Shown: positions 52,732-62,817 of the stretch, piece after piece
How positions within the stretch are numbered: the stretch's first letter is position 1
Layout: each line of letters starts with the position of its first letter
Assembly (NCBI GenBank): GCA_028023455.1
Contig: JAQFVV010013085.1
Span: forward strand, 145,169 to 209,168
Source of the DNA: Epiperipatus broadwayi
Taxonomy: Eukaryota > Onychophora > Udeonychophora > Euonychophora > Peripatidae
Reading direction: 5' to 3'
DNA: 64,000 nucleotides
Program-made: the position numbers and the translations under genes
Notes under the pieces: generated by a model
Database searches by the model: none
Seen by the model: only the letters and a program-made list of their open reading frames with translations
Told to the model about the DNA's origin: nothing

Positions 52732-53255
52732 GCAAATTCTCCATACAGTACTGTCACTTAGTGTAAGCCTTGTCAATCAATAGATGCAAGAAGTTTTTTT
52801 GCATAAAATCTCCATCTAGTGCCTACTCATCCAATATCCCCAAACTAGCTTATGGCTTTTATAACTGAGGTGGCTGCTGGAGGGTTAGATTTTCAGATCC
52901 AGGTGCTGTACTCCCAAATCCAAGACTCCTCACTGATGAAAACCACAAGCTTGAAATTAGTCTGGGAATATTGGATGAGTAGACACAAGATAGGGATTTT
53001 ATGCACAAACCTTTTTGCATCCATTGATAACTAATGATGGCATTGAGTTCTACCGGAGGGTTGCATTAGATTCTAAGATCTAGGTGCAGTGCTCTCAGAT
53101 TCAAGGCTCCTCACTGACAAAGGCCACAAGTCAGAAACTAGTCTGGGGATATTGGATAAGTAGTCACTAGATAGGGATTTTATGCACAGGCCTTCTGACA
53201 TCCATTGATTACTCTGGTTGGCACAGGGTGGTACTACTGTATGGAGAGTTTTGCC
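52732..53255. mobile_element. Fold-back element R2, enlarged by internal tandem duplication
   Basis: The outer ends 'gcaaattctccatacagtac' and 'gtactgtatggagagttttg' type sequences are inverted repeats. The right part is present twice in tandem: 52874-53035 and 53055-53218 share 'tcagat', 'ctcctcactga', 'agtctggg.atattgga' and 'gatagggattttatgcaca'. The left arm 52790-52855 is the inverse of both. Small open frames on either strand are not genes. Confidence 0.85.
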
Positions 53256-53762
53256 TTGTACTGTATAATGATAATATGTTAATATCAAAAACTACTAGAA
53301 TGTTTTTGATATTATGGACTGACTCAGTGTATATTGCTTCATGTTACAAAAAAAAAAGTAAAGAAAAGATTGAGGTATTATTTACTATTTGAGTAGATTT
53401 TCCCCATTCATTAATAAGTATTTGTCATTAAATATGCAATATGAGTTTGGAGAATCAAAAGTATTGTTAACATGGAGTTTTTTTGTTCCCAGATAATTGT
53501 ATGTAAGAGCCTCAATCTGGGTTTAATTAAAAAATATTTTTATTGATTTTGTTAAGGCATCTAAGTGAGTTAACTGATTAATGACCATGAAAATATTAAA
53601 AAAAAGTGGTTGTACATTGAATTTATATTATTGAGAAATTACATAACTATATAAAATATCATCATTAGTAATAATAAAAAAATTAGCTATTTTAAATGAA
53701 GATTAATATTTGTGAATTTGAGAGTACTTTAAATATCCTAGCATGTTTTTTTTTTTTACAAA
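53256..53762. other. AT-rich stretch, nothing recognised
   Basis: No feature was found beyond an A-run (53347-53357) and a T-run (53746-53757). Confidence 0.45.
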
Positions 53763-54212
53763 ATGGCTGATTTCGATGTCAGTGTGAAGCACAGATTCCA
53801 ATATGCAATTAAAAGATGTATGAAAATAAGACATGGAATCTCTATTATTAAAATATAAAGGCATTAAAATTACATTTAAGAATATTTACAATCATGGGTT
53901 CAATCAGTATATTGATCAGATTGTTGAATATTATGATATTGAATCTACAATTATATTTGAATCTTTGTCTATTTTGGTGATGAAGTCAAAGGAGGTAATA
54001 AACAATATAAAATAGTGTTTTATTGTAAATTTAAGGACTTTTTTGTAAAAAAAGAAAACCTAATTTGTGTTACAAAAATGATCTCAAAGGTATACAAAAA
54101 GTGTAATATCAATTGTTTTTTATTAAAAAAACATTGGCTGTGTATAAAATATAATAAGAACTACAAGATATTAAAGTATTTAAAAAAATATAAAAAAATA
54201 TACAAACTATAA
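53763..54212 (+). other. Cluster of short open frames of unknown nature
   Basis: A frame starts 'MADFDVSVKHRFQYAIKRCM' at 53763 and stops after about 30 codons. A second (53833-54015) and a third (54015-54212) follow in other frames, the last lysine-rich and ending 'LKKYKKIYKL'. Three consecutive, partly overlapping frames could be one frameshifted coding region, but the low-complexity K/I/N/Y composition is also what AT-rich background gives. It lies just beyond the 3' side of the minus-strand PLE. No family recognised. Confidence 0.2.
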
Positions 54213-54299
54213 ATCAAAAGACCACTGTGGGATATATATATATGCAAATTTATAAATAAATATTTAAAAATACAGTATTTAAAAACTTATAATGAATAT

Positions 54300-54360
54300 A
54301 TGTATAACCATCACTTAGGAGCGCTTTCAACTAACTTGTAGCTTTGTCAACTATCACGTT
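54300..54360 (-). other. Hammerhead-like motif 3' of the PLE
   Basis: On the minus strand 'ttgacaaagcta' is followed by a loop, 'tagttgaaagcgctcctaag'. 'agcta' can pair with 'tagtt' as stem II, GAAA follows, and 'ag..ct' can close a short stem III. The core would be UUGACAA instead of CUGAUGA, so an active ribozyme is unlikely. The position downstream of the PLE coding region is where the terminal repeat is expected. Confidence 0.35.
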
Positions 54361-54466
54361 TAAAATGTCAGCTTTCCCATAATTCTATGATGTCAACATT
54401 CCCATAATTCTGTGATCTTAATGTTTGCTGCTTGCCTATTAACCAAATGTTGCTTGTATTTACATA

Positions 54467-55565
54467 TCAACTCGCCTCTTTAATTTTCCTTTTATTATTA
54501 TTTCTTTCAGTTTCCAATATTTTTACGTTGTTATAATTAAAATCAAAACCATATATACATGATTTATTATGGTCATAAAAGACAGAAGCTGATAAATTAT
54601 CATTATTTTTAAAATTTTGTTTTGTATTTTGAACCCTTTTAAATAGCAATAAGTGTTCCTTTGTTCTTTTTTCCAATGTGCACCTCGATTCACCTATATA
54701 TCCACGACCACACCCACATGTCCATTTGTAAATGATATAATTTTTACTTGTAAATAAAGTTTTATCCTTTGAATTGTTTATTAATTTATTTAATGTAGGT
54801 GGTGCATAAAATGCAATATCACATATTCCTTTACAAATTTTCTTAATGAAACTTGCCTGTTGATTTGAAATATATGGTATTGATATCCACAATTTTTTAT
54901 CAGAAGAATTAACACTATTATTATTTTTATATTTATAAGTAAAATTTTTAATAATATAATAAACTGAATCATAATTGTATCCAACGTTTAACAATTCATT
55001 ATAATAAGTTTCAATATTTTTAGTTTTATCTGATGCATATTTACAAAGGTTATCATTTCTAAATAAAAAGGATTTCAAACCTGCCATTTTATGTGGCATT
55101 GGTACTTTTGATTCATATGGACTATATCCTCTTTTTGCTATTGGTTTAAGAGTCATATAGTAATCCAGTTTATCCTTGTTTCTGGTTATCTTGAGATCTA
55201 AAAATTGTATACTCATTAAATTTTCATCTGTTTTAATCCATTTTAAGCCCTTTATATTATTTAATTCCACAAACAAAAACATCATCAACATATCGACTAT
55301 ATAAAATAATATCTTTCTGATAATGATCCTTTTTTAAAATATTTTCTTCATATGTAGATATAACAAAATTACATATCTGGGCTTAAAAATTGCATAAATG
55401 TTTCTATCAATAAAGTTTAATGTTTCAATAATACATTTTATTACTTTAACGTTAACATTTTTAATTTCAATGCATTCTTAATTATTTCAATAGAAGTCAT
55501 CCTGTCAATTGATTCATACATTTCACTGATATCAAAGGTACAAATTACATCAAAATTAACATAGT
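54467..55565 (-). pseudogene. Penelope-like element: RT and GIY-YIG endonuclease region
   Basis: The minus strand from about 55565 reads 'FDVICTFDISEMYESIDRMT' (RT motif with first catalytic D), then after frame changes 'DIILYSRYVDDVFV' with the YVDD catalytic box at 55292-55281. A further frameshift leads into a 274-codon frame (55291-54467) with 'SIQFLDLKITRNKDKLDYYM', a linker, and the GIY-YIG-type block 'YKWTCGCGRGYIGESR' with 'LEKRTKEH' (about 54745-54650). It ends 'VKILETERNNNKRKIKEA'. RT followed by GIY-YIG is diagnostic of PLEs. The 5' part is missing and at least one frameshift lies next to YVDD, so the copy is dead, but the downstream frame is intact. Confidence 0.92.
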
Positions 55566-55707
55566 AATAATACAATACAATTTAAACAAAGAAGTTCATT
55601 AGAATTTAAATAGTTTATAAAATGTTTATAAATTAAAATAACTTTGATATATGAATTTTTTCTATAATACAGGCTTTTTAATATCTGCACTCCAATATAT
55701 AATATAT

Positions 55708-55886
55708 AAGGGGTTTAAACTTAGACTTTCACATAACCCTAAACTATCCACACTATCTCATACTGCTAACACACTTGATCACACACATGATGATTATTTA
55801 TTTTTTCGATATGTGTATGATCAAGTGTGCCACAGTATGAGATAAGGTCGATAGTTGAAAGCGTGTTCTGAGTTCAAATCCCATAT
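55708..55886. repeat. R1 family fold-back, second independent instance
   Basis: Left arm 55710-55789 and right arm about 55805-55884 are diverged inverse copies ('agactttcac', 'cacactatctcatactg', 'acttgatcacacacat' against 'atgtgtatgatcaagtgtg', 'cagtatgagat', 'tctgagttcaaatcc'). The arms are older than those at 29159-29384. Confidence 0.85.
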
Positions 55887-55890
55887 ATAA

Positions 55891-56780
55891 AATAACTTTG
55901 ATACAATTATCTGATATTACTATTTATTCAGCAGTCAGCTATGTCCAGTGGCAATGTTATTTCTTTTACATAGATTTTTGTTTTAAAAGTGCTCTGTATT
56001 TGAAATTCTACGTTTTAAGTTGATATTACAAGATTATAGATTTTCCTTGATTGACTTTAAATATTTTGTCACAACCAGATTTCTATACCACATTTGAAAT
56101 GTATATTTTGTCATCATCACTATTTTTACATATATTTAAAATATTCATCATTGATAGTTATGAGCTGTAAGTTTTTTGTAGTTGGCATTTGTTCGATTTA
56201 ATTATAGCTAATTTGATGCCAACAAAAACCATTCTGATGAAGCTGGTTCTATATATTTCAGAAGTTTCTAGATGCAATTAACAATGTAGGGAAAGTTTGT
56301 CAGATGCGCTAAAAAGTTACCGTTAGTTGCACATTAGTTTGATGGTAACTCCTATATTGACAATCAGCATGGTAAGGGAAACAGAAAAAAGACTAATTTA
56401 TTTCTGTGGCACACTATTTATATTATTTCTAGAGAATTCTAATTTCAAAATTTATTAAAGAAAAGTTATAGGAATTTTCTATTTTTAAAACAAACTATAA
56501 CAAAGTGTAATTACAGATTAAGATATCAGATCATTTTAAGAGCAATTAATTCGGATAACAAAAAATATAATAAAATTTCCAATTTATTTTATGTAAAATC
56601 TTAATCTTACAATTCATCCTATCTGGATATGAATTTAGGTCTAGACAGTGTTTAAATTGTTATCTTTTATTTCATTAAAGTATTAAAGTCTATATAAAAG
56701 AAAATAAGTTATTTTATTTATTTAATAACTGAAACACAGGCTTGTTATATACCTGTGGCTATATATATGTAATATAGGGT
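55891..56780. other. AT-rich stretch, nothing recognised
   Basis: No coding or repeat signal, except that 56722-56765 ('ctgaaacacagg' to 'tatacctgtg') recurs at 57543-57580 and marks the outer edge of the R1 pair around 56.8-58 kb. Confidence 0.45.
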
Positions 56781-57000
56781 ATATGAGCACAGACTTTCAC
56801 ACCACCCACCTCTCTCCACTCTATCTAATAACACTGATACACCCAAACACATATATGCCGAAAAGATAAATAATTACCAATATACGTATTTCATGCTAAA
56901 CCAGCAATCATCAGTTGGTCCAGACTATCATCTTTACACACATATATAGTATAAGTGCTCAGATATATATTAAGATAGACTATCCTCATAGTTTAATGGA
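56781..57000 (-). repeat. Interspersed repeat family R1, copy e
   Basis: It is the inverse of 57720-57955 ('gagcacagactttcac', 'acatatatgccgaaaagata', 'catgctaaaccagcaatcat', 'agtgctcagatatatattaa'). The two form a large inverted pair about 1.2 kb across. Confidence 0.88.
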
Positions 57001-57304
57001 CAAGCTTTTTTATTTAAACTTAAATAGAATTCTCTATATCTAATGCATGTGCACCTTTATATATGCTAAATTTGAGTGTAATGTATTATGTAATATTCAA
57101 CTGGTTATATTAGCTTATTAACATGCAATTTGATATTTTAATCCTAAATTAATCTTCTTTTCCCAATTGCCTAAAATAAATTTGAAATTAACAGTTCTAT
57201 TTCAATATATATATAATTTATAGAAAAAAATCCACTTAGATAAGTAATTTAATACACCGTACAAGCTTACGCACACATGCACATATATAATGTAATATAT
57301 AAGG

Positions 57305-57415
57305 GATTCGATTTATCTTTTCAACATGTGTATGATTAGGTGGGTCAGAAATATGAAATGGCATGTAAAGTTGAGGGTCGTGTGAAAGGAGTTAGAATCC
57401 CTTATATATTAGATA
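57305..57415 (+). repeat. Interspersed repeat family R1, copy f (terminal fragment)
   Basis: 'tttatcttttcaacatgtgt', 'taggtgggtcagaaatatga', 'gagggtcgtgtgaaag' and a modified end 'gagttagaatccct' place it in R1. Confidence 0.85.
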
Positions 57416-57579
57416 AGTAATATATTCGTGATATACATAAGCACCTACTAAAATATATGTAAAACAGTGATTAATCAAAACATAGTTATCCCGCATTCAA
57501 ATATTTATTTATAGATTGTTTCTCCACTTAGTTACATATTTATTAACTGAAACACAGGATTATTATATACCTGTGTCTG

Positions 57580-57955
57580 AGGGGTCAGATTGATTTTGGG
57601 TCAACATGGGTGTGACAAGAATCTCGGTTTCAGAGTGACCTTTGAGCATACCATCATCAGATTTTCAGCTGGATGGACGTTTGAAGAGTTGGAGTGTGGA
57701 GTAGATTGAAGCCTGTCCATTAAAGTATAAAGATTGGCTATCTTAATATATATCTGAGCACTTATAGCATATATGTGTAGAGATGGTAATCTAGACCAAC
57801 TGATAATTGCTAGTTTCACATGAAATACATATATTGGAGATTATTAATCTTTTTGACATATATGTGTTCAAGTGTATCAGCGTTATGAGATAGAGTGGAG
57901 AGTGGTGGTTCTTGTGAAAGTCTGTGCTCATATAGCCTATATATTACATATTTAT
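57580..57955 (+). repeat. Interspersed repeat family R1, copy g (long)
   Basis: This is the longest copy besides 120-460 and shows that the family extends at least 375 bases. Its 5' block contains 'cagctggatggacgtttgaa' and 'gattgaagcctgtccattaa', and its 3' end 'gaaagtctgtgctcatat'. The 72-codon minus frame inside it is a chance frame in the repeat. Confidence 0.88.
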
Positions 57956-59098
57956 TAAAAAAGAATTAAGCATAAAATATTATAGTATCAAGTTAATTTG
58001 GTATTGAAAATCACGATATCTATGTTTAAGGGATTCACACATATTTGCCATATTTTTTTTCTTAATATGGCACTAAGAGAAAAAAAAAGATAGTCGAGAT
58101 ATATTTGATAACTCTGATAAGCATTTAATTAAAGATAATTTTCTTTTGTTAAAACGTATTAAAAAAGATATATAATTAACCCTTTATTTATTTATTTTTA
58201 ATCTAAAGTATAACGTTTTTGAAAAATGACAATTCAGAATAATAGATTACGTCCTCCCTCTCCTAAAAGATAGTTATTATTTATTTATAATTGCAATTTG
58301 TAATGTCATAATTGACTATTTATTAATCAGTTTTCAAAACAGGTTATATTTACTTGTTTAAAGAGGTTTATGTAGACGTCTTTGTATTAATAATTTCAAT
58401 CTCTGTGGTCAACTTGCAATCTTTAGTGTCTAAGTATATCATACCATTAATAAGAATGGAATTCCACCCTTATTGTTAAAAGAAGGTTGCTTTGGCAACA
58501 GTTTGAAGTTGTTGATTGTTATTGATATTGGGATTATCTAAGTGTTGACTGGTTTTTAATAGTTTTATTATATATATTCTTTTAATTGATTTTATTATTC
58601 CTAAGCACATTCCATTCACAAACTCTTTAAAAGATTTTCACAGTCTTGGATTCTTGTGACTAGATGTATGATTTGCTTTAAGTATTATTATAGAATTGTA
58701 GAATGATTCACAAAATATTTTATCATATAAATATAAATGTATTGGCTGATGTATTCAGATTATCAACAGACTTCATGGATGATGGATAATTGAATGTTTT
58801 TAAGATATGAGAGTGAGTGACCAAGGTTGTCTTCTGCAGCTTTGTAGGATAGAATATTGGTTCACTAAAGGCTAGATACTGTTCATGATGCAAACAGCCT
58901 TTCCTGTCTCCCTTGTTTCTTACTTCCTTCAATTATTTAAGTTAGATTTGAATGCTATTGGTCATCTCCTATAACTATTTGTAGCAATAGGATCACATAT
59001 TCATGCAACCACATTTTCATTTTTAATTACATGCATAACAATTGTGACTTTTTAAATTGATTTATTTCAAGTCTTCAAGAATTAAAAAATCAATGAAC
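57956..59098. other. AT-rich stretch, nothing recognised
   Basis: A 69-codon minus frame (58723-58932) is unrecognised. No repeat copy is seen. Confidence 0.4.
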
Positions 59099-59113
59099 AA
59101 AATAGGCGTAGCA

Positions 59114-59202
59114 GTCAAGCATTGGTAGCCGAGCGGTTAGCATATCTGCCTTACAAGCAGTTGTCCTGGTTCACTTTCCGGCCGATACTTTGACACATTA
59201 AA
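59114..59202 (+). mobile_element. tRNA-derived SINE (family T) with target duplication
   Basis: This is the cleanest copy of the family. 'gcattgg' and 'ccgatac' can form the acceptor stem. A box 'tagccgagcggttagc', anticodon arm 'ctgccttacaagcag' (7-base loop), B box 'tggttcactttccgg', then 'tttgacacatt' and poly(A). Flanks 'aaaataggcgtagca' (59099-59113) and 'aaaataggtttagca' (59203-59217) are a 15-bp target duplication with two differences. Confidence 0.93.
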
Positions 59203-59328
59203 AAAATAGGTTTAGCAGACTGGAAATCCTTTGTTGTGATCTTTGCATGAGTAATTACTAGTGAGTCATGTTGAAACTGAATTTTCAGCTGGAGAAAAAT
59301 TATGTGTTTAATATAATAAGCATGCTAC

Positions 59329-59710
59329 AGTTCTAAACAAGCTTTTCTGATAAATTCTGCAAGAGATAGCATTTAAAATCTCTATCTAGAATTATTCCTA
59401 CCCCCAAACTGGTTTCAAGCTAACAGCTCTCCTTAGTGAGATGCTCTGACATTCAGAATCTTAGATCTAAAATACCAGCTCAAGGCCAGCATTTATTTAA
59501 TGTCTGAAATTTTCAGATTTTCTACTTAATAGTTAAGCATTAAATAAATGCTGGGCTTGAACTTGTATTTTAGATCTAGAGTTCTGAATGTCAGAATGCC
59601 TCACTAAGGAGAGCCATTAGCTTAAAACCAGTTTGGGGATAGGATAATTCTAGATAGAGATTTTAAATGCTATCTCTTGCAGCATTTATCAGAAAAGCTT
59701 GTTTAAAACT
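59329..59710. mobile_element. Large fold-back element (R4, related to R2)
   Basis: The left arm 59329-59502 and right arm 59538-59710 are inverse copies about 173 bases long ('acaagcttttctgataaat', 'caagagatagcatttaaaat', 'ccccaaactggtttcaagct', 'agatctaaaatac'). The 35-base loop holds its own small hairpin 'tctgaaattttcaga'. Right-arm blocks 'cctcactaaggaga', 'cagtttggggata' and 'gatagagattttaaatgc' also match the R2 unit at 53055-53218. Confidence 0.92.
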
Positions 59711-59871
59711 ATTAGAATATAGATTAGTATATAACAGATCAAATAAAAATAATACCACTCAAAGTTATGTTATCTATTAATATGTGTGCAATTATTACGA
59801 GTTGAATGTAATTGAAAAGTATAAATAAAATTTTTCTAAAAACATTTAACAATTAATATTAGATGATGGAA

Positions 59872-60310
59872 ATAATCCAACATATAATCACAACACATCA
59901 CACACTTTTAGATAAATATAATGACTTTGGTTTAGAAATTAATGCCAAAAATCTCCATTTTTTTATCAGTCAGTGATGGAAAACAAATCTTCACCAATTT
60001 TTAACTTGGATGGTTATAAAGAAGAGAATGTAAACCAATTTGAATATTTAGACAGGAGCTCCAATATCGTTATTTTAAACAAGTTAAAAGAAAGTATATT
60101 TCAACATAGTGAAAAAACTACTACATGCAGATCTATTATTTATGTAGTTTATTACACAGAATTGGGACTAGAACATCCTAGATACAGTATTGAAGTATTT
60201 CAACAAGAATTAAGTTAAAAGATGGCATCGCAAAATATTAAATAAACAAAATAATGGATCAGCATTTTTTTGATTTGATATATTTGTGACTCAAACTTTA
60301 GTTTCTTTAG
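59872..60310 (+). pseudogene. LINE remnant with internal deletion (C2H2-tailed family)
   Basis: The frames read 'TLLDKYNDFGLEINAKN' (RT after the catalytic box), 'NVNQFEYLDRSSNIVILNKL' (the F.YLG block), then, after missing sequence, 'KYQINKQNNGSA'-like residues near 60220-60260. The segment that was 'CSTCGRICGSQTNLYNHCKT' in the 40.5-kb copy is here reduced to 'DIFVTQTLVSLVIAKIS'. The element is badly decayed and runs into the ATT tract at 60332. Confidence 0.65.
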
Positions 60311-60330
60311 TTATTGCAAAAATCTCTAAT

Positions 60331-60520
<190 letters not shown>

Positions 60521-61190
60521 CTAATAAGTTTTCTAAATATGTTTCTTTGGGAAATAAAACTGTTGTTCATCTTTCTTCTAGAAGACAATATAGAGATCTT
60601 AAATATCTTTATAAGCTTGTTAATAAAATAGTTCTTTTATCTAACACAATTTCTACTGTTATAATTAGATCTCATGTGCATGATACTCGGTCTGCTTCTG
60701 TTTATTACATTAAAACTTGTCATTCCAATGTTCTTAGATTTTCTCCTTTATTTAGGCTACCATCTTTATATAATCAGATTTGTAGTAATATTAATTACTT
60801 CAATTTAGATTATAATCAATTTTGTAATGTTATTAAATTGAAATGTCAGATTTGATTGGTTTAACTTGATTTTGTTTATATATATATATATATTTATATA
60901 TTTGTTAAATTGTTTTTTTTATTATTATTTTGTTATGTGCTCTATATTTATCCCTTTTACTTTTTTGTTATTATTAATGTTTTAATAATAATTGTTTATA
61001 TGCTGATGTTTAACTTTACTTTAGGTTTTTAAATGTGTTAATTATCTTTTATTGAAATATGGCACATAATTATATTAATAATTTGTCATTTAGACTCATT
61101 TATGTATTTATATATTTGTTATGATGCAATACTGTAATTGGCTTTATGCTGTAGTTTTGTACGGTAAATAAATGAATTGAATTGAATTGA
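60521..61190 (+). pseudogene. LINE-J copy 1, 5'-truncated 3' end
   Basis: The coding tail starts 'SNKFSKYVSLGNKTVVHLSS', continues 'RRQYRDLKYLYKLVNKIVLL' and stops at 60853-60855. A 335-base 3' UTR follows, ending 'gtaaataaatgaattgaatt' and leading into ATT repeats. It is nearly identical in its coding tail to copy 2 (61572-61907) with only a few differences, such as one T/I and one L/F change. It is an insertion truncated to the last ~110 codons. A long open frame that runs into it from the ATT tract is a fusion artefact. Confidence 0.88.
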
Positions 61191-62557
<1,367 letters not shown>

Positions 62558-62817
62558 TGTTTCAATAAAGGCTTTATTGATCTCAATGGTTTACACAAGT
62601 TTACATCTAGAAAATTTCAAATTTTACATACAATGAGTAATATTAGGGTAAACATGTATATAAAGGAATTTAATGGTTACACTTTGTGGTTAATGAACTA
62701 TAACAATATGAAGGATAAAAAAACAACAACAATTATTAGAGTTCTAAAGTTTGATGAGCTTAGTTTTGTGGGCATGTCTTTTTGAATGTTAGTTGTATGA
62801 TAGTTTTTTTGCAGCAT
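62558..62817 (-). other. 3' UTR of LINE-X
   Basis: About 260 bases between the stop codon and the trinucleotide tail. On the minus strand it ends 'gatcaataaagcctttattg' then 'aaacatag' and (TAG)n. 'aataaa' is a possible polyadenylation signal or 3' recognition element. Confidence 0.7.

Noticed and set aside
57601-57819. 72-codon minus-strand frame
   Set aside because: It lies wholly inside repeat R1, and other R1 copies do not keep it open.
59114-59202. Functional tRNA gene
   Set aside because: Despite the cloverleaf features there is a poly(A) tail, target-site duplication, an acceptor mismatch and several sister copies, so it is a SINE.
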